A stretch of DNA of 60,849 nt from Bacteroidaceae bacterium (GTDB lineage: Bacteria > Bacteroidota > Bacteroidia > Bacteroidales > Bacteroidaceae). The notes beneath the pieces are model-generated. The model made no database searches and had not been told where the DNA came from. It was given only the letters and a program-made list of their open reading frames with translations. Positions 1 through 8,087 of the stretch are shown one piece after another. A program made the position numbers and the translations under genes. The stretch's first letter is position 1. Every line of letters starts with the position of its first letter. The stretch lies in the NCBI GenBank assembly GCA_016286165.1, contig JAEESE010000019.1, forward strand, positions 1 to 60,849, written 5' to 3'.

Positions 1-168
1 ATTCTTCAGACTCGCTTTGCTCGAAGAAGCGTCCTTCGGCCGAGCGCGTTTCAATAAGACATTTTCGTGACTTTCGATGTAGAAATTCTAATTCGTCTAA
101 TTCGTATAATTAGTTGTCAAAAAAGAAGAATGTGCCAACTGCTATATTACGCCCCAAACATAACCAAA

Positions 169-3100
169 ATGAAATATAAGATGAAAATGTTAAGACTCTG
201 CTGCCTGGCGGCATGCCTGCTGGCAGCTTCCTTTGCAACGGCCCAGCAAATGAAGCCGCTGCCGAGCATACACGTTGACGGTCGCCAACTGGTCGACACT
301 TACGGCAACCCCGTAGTATTGCACGGCGTGATGGATACGCCCAGTGCATGGTTTAACAACGGACGCTGGGGCTGGAGCTACGACGATGCCGGACGCCTGC
401 GCTGCCTGGATTATTTCGAGAAATTGTTCACAGCTTTCGAACAGGCTCACTGCACCGTGTTCCGCCTGCACCTGGAGCCTGCATGGACCAACGACGGCAG
501 TATCACTGCCGAGGGTTTCACCAAGAAAGACGGCAAGACCTACGACCCGCTGGGTCATGAGGTAGGCGGCGAGGCCGATATCTCGCACTTCAGCGAAGCC
601 CGCCTTAAAACCTATCTGAAATCGCTCTATTTCCCCCTCATGCAGAAGGCTATGGCCCACGGCCTGTACGTCGTGGTGCGCCCGCCGGGAGTGTGCCCGG
701 GCGAGATCCGAGTGGACGACTACTACCAGAAGTACCTGATTAAGGTGTGGGATATATTCACACAGAACGACTCTATCCGCCGCTATCCTGGACAGATAAG
801 TATCGAGCTCGCTAATGAGCCCGTAGGCGTTAAGAATGCCCAGGGCGCGAGCGACAAAGCCGCACTGCGCGACTTCTTCCAGCCCGTAGTCAATAAAATC
901 CGCGAGAACGGCTTCAAGGGTATTATCTGGGTGCCCGGTGCAGGTTGGCAGGCTTCGTATGCCGACTATGCCACCTTCCCCATCGAGGACGTCAATTTCG
1001 GTTATGCCGTACACGACTACAACGGCTGGTATGGCTGCGATGACAAGAACCTCTCTGTCAACGATGTCAAGTCGGCTACGCAAAGGAAAATCACTCAGTT
1101 CCACAACCAAGTACCCGTGGTGGACACTAACCCCATCATCATTACGGAGATTGACTGGAGTCCGTTCAAGCCCGGCAGCGGTCACTACAACGAACACAAC
1201 GAATGGGTGGAATCCAACTACGGCACCTGGGCCACCGGCCGAACATCGGTATGGGGCACGATAACCAAGAACGTCTACGACCACTACGGCAATGTGTCAA
1301 TGACACTGTCGGGCAGCCACTGCCTCATCGACGTGGACACTCTGATACAGAAAAACAAAGTAGTGCCATCCTTCGACGGCCTTGAAGAAGCCTGCGGTAA
1401 GGCGTGTATGGATTGGTATGCCGAGTATTACACCGTCAACTATCCGCATCCCGATTTCAACAGCGTGCCCTACAGCGATATGGGAGCCAAATACCAGAAC
1501 CCCATTGTGCGTGCCGACTTCCCCGACCCCGATGTCATCCGCGTAGGCAACACCTATTATATGGTTTCCACAACAATGAGCCTCTTCCCGGGTGCCACCA
1601 TCCTGAAATCCACCGACATGGTGAACTGGGAGTACTGCGCCCAGCCATTGCAGCAGCTGACATCGTCAGACGAGGCTTACCAGCTGAAGAACGGCAAGGA
1701 CGCATACGCCTGCGGCATGTGGGCGCCCTCAATGAAGTATCACGACGGTAAGTTCTACCTCCTCATCAACGAGAAACGCCCCATCGGCGGCTGGAACCTG
1801 AACGGTTGGCTGTTGACGACAACGAATCCCGAAGGAACATGGACGGCCAAGAAACTCTCGCGCAGCTACTATGACCCGGGAATGCTTTTCGACGACGGAA
1901 AGATTTATGTGGCACAAGGTATCGGCAATATTTCAGTATGTGAGGTGGACGCCAACTTCAATTGCAAGAAAGAAGTGACGGTCATCAGCGGCAAGGACGG
2001 CCTCGAGGGCTGCCATTTCTACAAGAAAGGCAACTACTATTATATCTACGCCACCTACGGCGGCTGGCCTTCCGGACAGGCCGTGTTCCGCTCCGAGGAT
2101 CCCTTCGGTCCCTACGAGGAGAAGATGCTGGTGGAGAAGTTCATCAACGGAGCACCCAACACCATTCACCAAGGCTCACTCATCGAGGATAGCAGCGGCA
2201 AGTGGTGGACTATTATGCAGCAGGACCTCGGTTACCTGGGTCGTTTCCCCAACTTGCAGCCTGTGAAATGGACCGACGACTGGCCTATAGTGGGCAACAA
2301 CGGCGTTCCCTACGAGAGCTATACGAAGCCCAAAGCCGTAGGCGACAACTCGGTGAAGCGCCTGCCCACAACCGACAACTTCCGCGACTACCCACTGCCT
2401 CAGCAATGGGAATGGAACCACGCTCCTGACAATGATGCATGGAGCCTGTTTGAGCGTCCCGGATGGCTGCGTCTGAAGACCACTAACGTCGTCACCCGCC
2501 TCACGCAAGCCCGTAATATGCTCACCCAACGCATCTTCATCAACAAGGACAAGGCCACGAATGGCACTATCCGACTTGATGTGCGCCGTATGCAAGAAGG
2601 CGACCGCGCCGGCATCTGCGTATTCCAAGACCCGTATGCCATGATAGGCGTTGAGGTGAAGGACGGCAAGCACCAGCTCTTCTGGCGTCAGGACACGCTC
2701 CGCGTGCACGACAACTTCACGCCGAAGGAAACCGTTAAGAATGTCGATGTCGACAGCATCGTTTACCTGCGCGCTTCAGCCGACTATTCTTCCGGCAAGT
2801 CGAAGTTCTACTATTCTCTCGACAACAAACGCTGGACGGCCCTCGGCAGCGAGACGAGCCACGGTTTCAGCCTCACGGTGTTCTTTGGCGCCCGATTCGG
2901 CCTCTACTATTATTCCACCAAGACCAGCGGCGGTGCTGCTGACTTCGACTGGTTCACTACCGAGGATTCTTTCGATGAGGAGACCTTGTATCCTGCCTTC
3001 GAGTCTGCCTTGGATCCGAATATGTTCACTGCAACAAAGATTGTGCCGGCCAAGAAGAACCTTGAAGTGATGATTGGAGGTTGGTGCTCGCCAGGCATCA

Positions 3101-3882
3101 CTGCCACCTTCCAAGACCGCCACAAGGAGAACGTGACATCGCAAACCAGCTACGAACCCGACGTGGCCGGCATAGTGGAGTTCAACAACGGACAGATGAC
3201 AGGCGTAGGTCAAGGCACCACTCGCGTGAAAGCCACCTATACCGACCCATTCGGCAATGCTCTCGACACCGCCTTCACGGTCAAGTCGACATATTTCCCT
3301 CTGGATCCGCAATATATCACCACCAACGTTTCCGGCACTAACACCTATACCAGCAACGCTCGCTACGGTATCTTCAAGTTCAGCGCCGAAGGTCAGGCCG
3401 GTTGGGTGTTCTCAAAAGCCATTAACGTTGAAGAATTCAAGTACCTCGTCATCCAGCTTTACTCGAAACAGACAGCTGACGCACACGTGAACATCTATAC
3501 AACGACAAATGTCAACGGTGCTTGCTTCTCTTCCGAGAAGTTTGGCGATGAGAAGCAGATTGTCATCAACCTTGAGGACGCTAAATATACGTCAAAGACC
3601 AGTAACGGCCGCGCACTCAACCGCAAGAGCATACGCATGGTGACATTCACCGGCAGCAAAGCTAACAAGCCGCTCTACTTCCAAGATATGTTCTTCACCA
3701 ACGACCCGCAGTACGATCCGACCGGCGTAGTGGACCTCGTGACCAAGCCTGAGCCTGCTGTGGTCAATGTCTACACCACCTCCGGCCAGCTGCTTCGAAA
3801 TAGCGTCAATCGCGAGCAAGCCGCACAAGGCCTGCCTGCCGGCATCTATATTATCGGCGGCAAGAAGGTGATGGTGAAATAA
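169..3882 (+). CDS. secreted GH5-GH43 bifunctional glycoside hydrolase with T9SS-like tail
   Basis: About 1237 residues from the ATG at 169 (181 or 187 also possible); chosen because it opens directly on a signal peptide ending near SFATAQ. Residues ~30-440 read as a GH5-type cellulase fold: ELANEP supplies the acid/base Glu (~217) and ITEID the nucleophile (~327). From ~447 a GH43 five-blade domain follows: ADFPDPDV (base Asp ~453), YYDPG (Asp ~569) and EGCHFY (acid Glu ~613). A beta-sandwich of the type found C-terminal to GH43 spans ~750-960, then a BIG-like segment and a ~150-residue carbohydrate-binding-like region. The end (VNVYTTSGQLL...LPAGIYII...KVMVK) matches type IX secretion type A tails. 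The product is probably exported to cleave a beta-glycan backbone and remove arabinose or xylose side groups. Substrate is inferred only; GH families are seen from motifs. No clear TAnnTTTG promoter was found in bases 1-168. Confidence 0.9.
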   Translation: MKYKMKMLRLCCLAACLLAASFATAQQMKPLPSIHVDGRQLVDTYGNPVVLHGVMDTPSAWFNNGRWGWSYDDAGRLRCLDYFEKLFTAFEQAHCTVFRLHLEPAWTNDGSITAEGFTKKDGKTYDPLGHEVGGEADISHFSEARLKTYLKSLYFPLMQKAMAHGLYVVVRPPGVCPGEIRVDDYYQKYLIKVWDIFTQNDSIRRYPGQISIELANEPVGVKNAQGASDKAALRDFFQPVVNKIRENGFKGIIWVPGAGWQASYADYATFPIEDVNFGYAVHDYNGWYGCDDKNLSVNDVKSATQRKITQFHNQVPVVDTNPIIITEIDWSPFKPGSGHYNEHNEWVESNYGTWATGRTSVWGTITKNVYDHYGNVSMTLSGSHCLIDVDTLIQKNKVVPSFDGLEEACGKACMDWYAEYYTVNYPHPDFNSVPYSDMGAKYQNPIVRADFPDPDVIRVGNTYYMVSTTMSLFPGATILKSTDMVNWEYCAQPLQQLTSSDEAYQLKNGKDAYACGMWAPSMKYHDGKFYLLINEKRPIGGWNLNGWLLTTTNPEGTWTAKKLSRSYYDPGMLFDDGKIYVAQGIGNISVCEVDANFNCKKEVTVISGKDGLEGCHFYKKGNYYYIYATYGGWPSGQAVFRSEDPFGPYEEKMLVEKFINGAPNTIHQGSLIEDSSGKWWTIMQQDLGYLGRFPNLQPVKWTDDWPIVGNNGVPYESYTKPKAVGDNSVKRLPTTDNFRDYPLPQQWEWNHAPDNDAWSLFERPGWLRLKTTNVVTRLTQARNMLTQRIFINKDKATNGTIRLDVRRMQEGDRAGICVFQDPYAMIGVEVKDGKHQLFWRQDTLRVHDNFTPKETVKNVDVDSIVYLRASADYSSGKSKFYYSLDNKRWTALGSETSHGFSLTVFFGARFGLYYYSTKTSGGAADFDWFTTEDSFDEETLYPAFESALDPNMFTATKIVPAKKNLEVMIGGWCSPGITATFQDRHKENVTSQTSYEPDVAGIVEFNNGQMTGVGQGTTRVKATYTDPFGNALDTAFTVKSTYFPLDPQYITTNVSGTNTYTSNARYGIFKFSAEGQAGWVFSKAINVEEFKYLVIQLYSKQTADAHVNIYTTTNVNGACFSSEKFGDEKQIVINLEDAKYTSKTSNGRALNRKSIRMVTFTGSKANKPLYFQDMFFTNDPQYDPTGVVDLVTKPEPAVVNVYTTSGQLLRNSVNREQAAQGLPAGIYIIGGKKVMVK

Positions 3883-3892
3883 CCCGGGAGGA

Positions 3893-3936
3893 AGTTAAAG
3901 GAGTTAAAGGAGTTAAGGAGTTAAAGGAGTTAAGAC
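3893..3936. repeat. tandem GTTAAAGGA-type repeat
   Basis: Several copies of the word GAGTTAAAG/GAGTTAAGG follow one another directly after the GH5-GH43 stop codon. The same word family returns at 24292-24365, 24485-24525 and 59431-59451, so it is a dispersed low-complexity repeat rather than a local feature. Confidence 0.8.
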
Positions 3937-4000
3937 GAATGTATAGGCTTTATCTTCCACTTCGGTACTTCAAGGACTCCTTTAACTTCCCAAAAACAAC

Positions 4001-4280
4001 GGCAATAATATAGGAGATGGCACAGAACCCAAGAATAAGTCCCATAGGGACAATGGATTTTAGGCAGGGGTGCAACCCCTGCTCCATGACAGCAAAATAT
4101 TTGAGCCCTGTAGGGGCGACGGAACAATCTTGCATGCTCCTGCGTACCTACGGCACTTTATATACCTTCTGACATGATACAGGGGTTTCGTTCGCTTCGC
4201 TCACTTCACCGCCTGCCTAAATTCCAACGCCCTTCCAGGGCTTATTTCCCTTTGAATAGGTCAACTCCTATATCATTACC
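4001..4280. repeat. 280-bp dispersed element with terminal inverted repeats (copy A)
   Basis: The ends are 21-bp imperfect inverted repeats (4001-4021 and 4260-4280, 17 of 21 positions paired) with the shared core ATATAGGAG. Inside are short palindromes: GTCCCATAGGGAC at 4039-4051 and CAGGGGTGCAACCCCTG at ~4065-4081, and the phrase GAGCCCTGTAGGGGCGA. Related copies lie at 28429-28765 and, in the opposite orientation, 60706 to the window end. It encodes no protein and looks like a MITE-like element or a cluster of REP-type palindromes mobilised in trans. Confidence 0.8.
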
Positions 4281-4285
4281 TAAAA

Positions 4286-4319
4286 AATTCCTACCGCGTC
4301 TCACGACGAAGTAGGAATT
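4286..4319. other. strong hairpin just outside element A
   Basis: AATTCCTAC at 4286-4294 pairs perfectly with GTAGGAATT at 4311-4319; the 16-nt loop contains a further CGTC/GACG pairing. No T-tract follows, so a Rho-independent terminator is not certain. It may end transcription of the M15 peptidase unit coming from the right. Confidence 0.5.
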
Positions 4320-4419
4320 GGACCACAATGAATAAAAAAACAAATTGAAAAACCCAACTAATCAATAAAAACCTTAAACTAACTTATTAAACTGACATGA
4401 AAAACTAATTCCTTGTTTC

Positions 4420-4556
4420 TAACCGCTGCGAAGCAGCATAAGCCTCGTCCCCTGGCAAACTTTTATTTTTCACTTTTCATTCTTTCACTTTTCACTTCGG
4501 CTCCGCCGACAACCCCTCACCGCCCGAAGGGCTCTAACCGCTGCAAAGCAGCATAA
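4420..4556. repeat. two copies of a 22-bp small-palindrome repeat
   Basis: The unit TAACCGCTGCGAAGCAGCAT occurs at 4420-4441 and, with one change, at 4535-4556; each carries a GCTGC/GCAGC hairpin. Between the copies is a run of TTTTCACTTTTCATTC words. A related form, AACCGCGGCGTAGCCGC, is at ~6085-6101. The second copy ends two bases from the M15 peptidase stop. Confidence 0.65.
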
Positions 4557-4558
4557 TC

Positions 4559-4999
4559 CTATATTGCTACGTGCACCCACGTAGGTATTCCTTTTATTAC
4601 CTGTTCGCGAAGCAGCTCGTGAACTGGCAGACGTAATTCCTTGATGAGGCGGAACAACGTTTCGTTGTCCTCTATTTTGGCGGCTCTGATGTCGGCCGCT
4701 CGCCCGTAAAGGTGGTAGCTCTTAACGGCACCGCCAACGGCTCTGTTTAGCTCTTGACAGCGATAGCCGCTGTTGACGTATATGGGCTTCCCGAATCTCC
4801 TCCTCAGTGGTTCGAGGACATATCGGCAGAGGTTTGTGAGGTTCGCCAGTTGCTGACTGTTCACCTCGTTCTTGATGCCTAATCGGCGCGCTGTGGAACT
4901 CCGCGTGAATTCCGACAGCTGGAAATGGGGCGACAACCGGACCCCCTCCCCGCTCCCCCTTGTAGGGGGAGAGTTGAATGACTTGGCATTGGTATTCAT
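4559..4999 (-). CDS. peptidase M15-type zinc D-Ala-D-Ala carboxypeptidase-like protein
   Basis: This 146-residue protein matches the compact peptidase M15A C-terminal fold. GYRCQELNRAVGG is followed by SYHLYGRAADI, giving the zinc-binding His and Asp, and WVHVAI at the C-terminus gives the last His ligand. No signal peptide is visible, so export is unclear. It follows an HU-like gene and a smalltalk peptide on the same strand. In Bacteroidales that pair is usually followed by an N-acetylmuramoyl-L-alanine amidase, so this peptidase may fill the same peptidoglycan-cleaving role (inference). Residues ~9-20 (SPPTRGSGEGV) come from an in-frame GC-rich palindrome between the start and the conserved LSPHFQLSEF entry. 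Confidence 0.85.
   Translation of the reverse strand: MNTNAKSFNSPPTRGSGEGVRLSPHFQLSEFTRSSTARRLGIKNEVNSQQLANLTNLCRYVLEPLRRRFGKPIYVNSGYRCQELNRAVGGAVKSYHLYGRAADIRAAKIEDNETLFRLIKELRLPVHELLREQVIKGIPTWVHVAI
4941..4974. repeat. GC-rich palindromic element inside the M15 peptidase gene
   Basis: The CCCCCT...AGGGGG palindrome is of the same family as the intergenic copies at 5038-5103 and 5909-5945. It is read in frame as SPPTRGSGEG near the N-terminus of the peptidase. Confidence 0.75.
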
Positions 5000-5037
5000 T
5001 CGATTTTTCTTTAATGTTTAATTTAATGATTTGAGCT

Positions 5038-5103
5038 CCCCTCTCTGCGCCTGAGGGTAACCTCCCGCCCCCTTGAGGGGGAGCAGGGAGGGGGTCTAAG
5101 ACA
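5038..5103. repeat. intergenic GC-rich palindrome between smalltalk and M15 genes
   Basis: A palindrome of the form CCCCCTTGAGGGGG sits between CTCCCCTC and GAGGGGGTC flanks, in the spacer between the smalltalk stop and the M15 start. It closely resembles the copy inside carA at 40703-40741. Confidence 0.75.
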
Positions 5104-5143
5104 CAGAGAAGGGCAAAGAAGAGGATGTCAAATCTGAGTTCAT

Positions 5144-5254
5144 TCATTTGACAAGGTTAGCGGCATGCGCTCCGATGGTGGTCAGCAGTGCAGTGATGAC
5201 TGTGACGATGAACTGGAGAATGGTCTTAATGGTTTTCTTGGTACTCTCTTTCAT
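5144..5254 (-). CDS. smalltalk family small membrane-like peptide
   Basis: A 36-residue ORF starts MKESTKKTIKTILQF and ends AHAANLVK. A basic N-terminus is followed by one hydrophobic helix (~11-29). Length, KKTIK start and ILQFIVTVITALLTT core agree with the Bacteroidales 'smalltalk' family, which is commonly found between an HU-like gene and a cell-wall amidase. Here it lies between an HU-like gene and an M15 peptidase on the same strand. Its function is unknown; its position suggests it works with the lytic enzyme, much like a small membrane partner. Confidence 0.8.
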   Translation of the reverse strand: MKESTKKTIKTILQFIVTVITALLTTIGAHAANLVK

Positions 5255-5261
5255 AATAAGG

Positions 5262-5407
5262 GGCCCCTCCCCCGACCCCTCCCCTGTTAGGGAGGGGAGA
5301 AGGGAATCGGCATTCATTTTAATTGTTGATTACTCGTCTTGATTTGTTGACTAAAGCCCCTCTGCCTCCCTCCCCTCCCTAACAGGGGAGGGGTCGGGGG
5401 AGGGGCC
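5262..5407. repeat. perfect 38-bp inverted pair of GC-rich palindromes
   Basis: The element GGCCCCTCCCCCGACCCCTC... at 5262-5299 is repeated as its exact reverse complement at 5370-5407, 70 bp apart, in the spacer between the HU-like and smalltalk genes. Each half also contains its own palindrome around CCTGTTAGG. Direct copies recur at 6286-6323 and 6349-6386, and an inverted one at 6446-6483. This paired arrangement is that of REP/BIME elements. Confidence 0.85.
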
Positions 5408-5415
5408 GCCAGCCA

Positions 5416-5898
5416 TTAAGGCTCGTCACCTTCCTCCACTTCTGGAGTCCAGTCGGCCGTGGTCTTGCCTTCGTTCTCGGCGGCGAGAGCGGCGGCCTGA
5501 GCGGCGCGGGTGGAAGTGCGCTGGAGGGCGACATTGCGACGAATGTCGAGAAGGCCGGTGCCCTTGTTGAAGTTCACGCGGATCTCCTTGATGTTGGCGT
5601 CGGTGAACTCGTCCTTGGTCTTGGCGCCAGTGCTGCTGATGCTGGGCTCGAAAGAGCCGAGGTCACCGAGGCTGACCTTGTAGCCCTGACTGATGAGCTC
5701 CTTGGTGCAGACCACGAGGTCGGTGAGCACGCCGACGATGGTGCCCTTGGAGAACACGCTGCCGTGGCTGATGATGTGAGCTGCAAGCTCGTTGATGTCG
5801 ATGTTGCCGGTCAGCTGAAGATAGGCGTAAGCCTTCTTAGCTTCCTCAGGCTTCTGAGGATTGGGCAGCATTACGACGCTGTACTGAATAGGCTTCAT
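5416..5898 (-). CDS. HU-like DNA-binding protein with C-terminal extension
   Basis: The protein has 160 residues. Residues ~1-125 follow the Bacteroidales HU-like fold: MKPIQYSVVMLPNPQ, then helices (NIDINELAAHIISHGSVF) and VSLGDLGSFEPSI, the beta-arm entry with the usual GxGxF-like turn. A ~35-residue Ala/Glu-rich acidic tail follows. Such proteins bind DNA with little sequence preference and are common beside smalltalk peptides. A promoter at 6168-6198 gives a leader of about 260 nt containing GC-rich palindromes. It probably starts the HU-smalltalk-M15 unit. Confidence 0.85.
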   Translation of the reverse strand: MKPIQYSVVMLPNPQKPEEAKKAYAYLQLTGNIDINELAAHIISHGSVFSKGTIVGVLTDLVVCTKELISQGYKVSLGDLGSFEPSISSTGAKTKDEFTDANIKEIRVNFNKGTGLLDIRRNVALQRTSTRAAQAAALAAENEGKTTADWTPEVEEGDEP

Positions 5899-5908
5899 AG
5901 CTAAATGA

Positions 5909-6134
5909 GGACCCCCTCCCCGCTCCCCCTTTAGGGGGAGAGTGGAATGTTCTCCACGAGGGGATTTGGGGGATTTTTTTTAAAGGTTGTGTTTGTGTTG
6001 TGTTGATTGATTGCAAGTTTGAGAGTTGCCGTTGCTTTGGCTCGGGGTTGCTTCGCTGAGTTGGATATTGAGGGCAAACATCTAACCGCGGCGTAGCCGC
6101 CCTCACCCCTAACCGCGGCTTCAGCCGCTCTCAC
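5909..6134. repeat. repeat-filled leader of the HU-like gene
   Basis: This spacer holds a CCCCCTTTAGGGGG palindrome at ~5911-5943 and two AACCGCGG...AGCCGC hairpins at ~6083-6132. No ORF with coding character was seen. Being downstream of the promoter at 6168-6198, these palindromes would fold in the mRNA leader. Confidence 0.65.
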
Positions 6135-6167
6135 CGGCACCCGCTGGTGCCATTTTGTTTTACTGTG

Positions 6168-6198
6168 CAAAGGTACGAAAAGTCGCCGAATTTAGCAA
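6168..6198 (-). promoter_or_regulatory. Bacteroidetes-type promoter for the HU-like gene
   Basis: On the minus strand, TACCTTTG (6175-6168) fits the TAnnTTTG -7 box, and TTG at 6198-6196 lies 20 bases upstream, as expected for the -33 box. Transcription would begin near 6160. Confidence 0.65.
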
Positions 6199-6285
6199 CG
6201 CTTTAAAAATAAATCGTGCTTTTCGGCGACCATAAATTGAAATTGGTATTGATAATCAACAACTTACAATAAAATGGGCTGGGAC

Positions 6286-6483
6286 GGCCCCTCCCCCGAC
6301 CCCTCCCCTGTTAGGGAGGGGAGAGGGGAAAGAGCTCGTTTGTTGGTTGGCCCCTCCCCCGACCCCTCCCCTGTTAGGGAGGGGAGAAGGGATTGGCCTG
6401 TTTGTTAGTTAATTGTTAATTAGTTAGTTCCTCGTTGGATTTGAGCCCCCCTCCCTAACAGGGGAGGGGTTGGGGGAGGGGCC
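6286..6483. repeat. three GC-rich palindromes, the last coding the end of the DUF7833-like protein
   Basis: Two near-identical direct copies (6286-6323, 6349-6386) are followed by an inverted copy (6446-6483). The inverted copy overlaps the 3' end of the 6424-7005 gene and is translated as NGPSPNPSPVREGG, so the repeat supplies the C-terminus of that protein. Confidence 0.8.
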
Positions 6484-7005
6484 ATTCTTTAGTGGTGGCA
6501 GTTTGAAGTTCTTGAAGATCTCTTCCAGCTGCTCAGGTGTGGCGCGATGGGCGTGAGCTTCTTCACGCGCTCTGCGCTGCTCGGCCTTGATTTGCTGGTC
6601 TATCTCGTTGTTCCTGCGCCGCCGCTCTTCGGCCTCGCGTTGCCGTTGTTCCTCGGCTTGTTTCCGCTTTTCGTCTTCGGTCGGGTCTATTTCGGGCGGG
6701 TTGTCGTAATAGCCGTTTACAGCCTTTTCGAGAATCTTCTCGCTACTTGTCAGCCAAGCGAAAGAGCCAATCAGGCCATTCGGAAACTTATTGCTTTTCA
6801 CCTTGCCATTACATAAATCACTTCGTGCCATATTCACAACTGCGTCAACCAAGATGCCTTTTGTGCCATATTCATTGACTATCTCTTGCAATTGTGATTT
6901 TTTGCCGTGAGAAATATACTTCAATGGTTGTATTACACTGCCATATTTCTTGAGTGTGTTATTGAAGAAAACGATGAAAGCCTCCCAGTCAATCTTCAGG
7001 TTCAT
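6424..7005 (-). CDS. DUF7833-like mobile-element protein with charged tail
   Basis: From the ATG at 7005 (MNLKIDWEAFIVFFN) the protein has 193 residues; an in-frame ATG at 7104 would add a lysine-rich N-terminus that looks unnatural. Residues ~1-95 resemble the DUF7833 domain attached to replication-type proteins of Bacteroidales phages and plasmids (FFNNTLKKYGS... and NGLIGSFAWLTSSEKILEKA). Residues ~105-165 form a highly charged E/R/Q helix, probably coiled coil. The last ~15 residues are encoded by a GC-rich palindrome. Function is unknown; the N-terminal half of a full-length relative may be missing. Confidence 0.65.
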   Translation of the reverse strand: MNLKIDWEAFIVFFNNTLKKYGSVIQPLKYISHGKKSQLQEIVNEYGTKGILVDAVVNMARSDLCNGKVKSNKFPNGLIGSFAWLTSSEKILEKAVNGYYDNPPEIDPTEDEKRKQAEEQRQREAEERRRRNNEIDQQIKAEQRRAREEAHAHRATPEQLEEIFKNFKLPPLKNGPSPNPSPVREGGSNPTRN

Positions 7006-7169
7006 TTTTGTTGAATTTGACGAAACGCAAGAACGATGATTATCATCGTTTTTTTTCTCAGCCTTTTCTTTTATACTTTTCTTTTTGCTTCTTTTTCTTT
7101 TCATTTTCTTTTCCTCTCTTTTTTATTTTGCCATTTTCTTAGGGTACTAATTAGACCTTGTTTTATTCT

Positions 7170-7453
7170 TCAACGCAGAGGCGCTGAGCCGCGAAGTTTT
7201 TTGAGGTTTTGGAGTTCATTGCAGCTGACCTTCGGTGAGTTCGCGGATAATCACAGCGCTTCGCGAGGCTGTGATTGTGGAGAACGCAGAGGCCATCCGG
7301 CTGGGAAATTCTCTGCGAGCTCTGGACAGCACGAAGCTTGGCGCTTGCGCCGTTCGTGCGCCCCTGCGTCCTCACGCGAGAGCGTCAATAGCTATGCCTT
7401 CGCGTCCTCTCTTATCTCCAGAGCCTCTGCGCCTCGGCGCCTCTGCGTTGAAA
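7170..7453. repeat. ~285-bp element with inverted ends (AACGCAGAGGCGC)
   Basis: TTCAACGCAGAGGCGCTGAG at 7170-7189 and its near-perfect reverse complement ending at ~7453 bound a region with several inner hairpins such as CACAGCGC...GAGGCTGTG. ORFs through it have poor coding character. It fills the gap between the DUF7833-like gene and the next small gene and looks like a non-autonomous repeat. No second copy is in the window. Confidence 0.6.
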
Positions 7454-7463
7454 ATTTTCCATC

Positions 7464-7694
7464 TCAAAAATTGGCTATCACGATACATAATGAATCGAGG
7501 TCTATTCTGTGCCAGGCGTCTTTAGTCCAATGACCGTTCTCGTCTTCCCGACTACCATAGACGTATGCCTTGTTTCGGATACGCTTAAAGCCGAAACCGA
7601 CAATTGTCTGTCCCTTGTCCTTTCCGGTAAGACAATCTCCATGGAAAGTTATACTATTCGCAATACTTTGCATTGTTGAAAACTTTTGTTTCAT
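7464..7694 (-). CDS. small hypothetical protein
   Basis: A 76-residue ORF, MKQKFSTMQSIANSITFHG to LCIVIANF. No signal peptide or membrane helix. It alternates Gly and aromatic positions (GQTIVGFGFKRIRNKAYVYGS), suggesting a small beta-fold. It lies 27 bases downstream of the SH3-like gene on the same strand, in a run of small accessory genes. I do not recognise a family. Confidence 0.5.
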   Translation of the reverse strand: MKQKFSTMQSIANSITFHGDCLTGKDKGQTIVGFGFKRIRNKAYVYGSREDENGHWTKDAWHRIDLDSLCIVIANF

Positions 7695-7721
7695 AATCGT
7701 TGTTGCTTGAAAATTAGTTAG

Positions 7722-8087
7722 TTACTCGTTGTTTACATTCTCATCCTCATCATCGTCTTCGGGCTCCGAATACGGCAGTATTTCCGCCTCATTGGGACCG
7801 GGAACATAGTCGCACCACCCGATGAGCGCGTACTTGGAGAAGCTACGCCAGCCGAGCGGAGTGCCGTCGGCATTGAATTCGAAGTACCTGACGAGGTGCG
7901 GTTTGCAGGTCTTGCTGCCATTGCCGCGAGGGCGGTAATCAGCTGGAATATGCTCCCAGCTCTTGGTGCCTATCGCTTCGCGGAGCTCGCCGCCGCTAGT
8001 CTTCATGTAGAAGAAACGCACTACTTTATTTGGTAGATTCGTAAGAAGCGCGTTCAAGCTGTGATTGAGTTTGTTGTTCTTTACCAT
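7722..8087 (-). CDS. SH3-like beta-barrel protein of Bacteroidales mobile elements
   Basis: 121 residues. The core VVRFFYMKTSGGELREAIGT and YFEFNADGTPLGWRSFSKYAL fits the 'SH3 beta-barrel fold-containing' (DUF2693-like) proteins seen in Bacteroides phages and conjugative elements. A very acidic tail (EPEDDDEDENVNNE) follows. Its start overlaps the end of the upstream gene by 7 bp, so the two are translationally linked. No function is established. Confidence 0.6.
   Translation of the reverse strand: MVKNNKLNHSLNALLTNLPNKVVRFFYMKTSGGELREAIGTKSWEHIPADYRPRGNGSKTCKPHLVRYFEFNADGTPLGWRSFSKYALIGWCDYVPGPNEAEILPYSEPEDDDEDENVNNE

Noticed and set aside
190..1284. Long open frame antisense to the GH5 domain
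   Set aside because: It lies entirely inside the GH5-GH43 gene, has no recognisable motif and arises from the GC-biased third positions of the real gene.
7036..7533. 165-codon plus-strand frame with a very hydrophobic start
   Set aside because: The Phe/Leu run is the antisense of a Lys-rich stretch, and the rest crosses the repeat element at 7170-7453.
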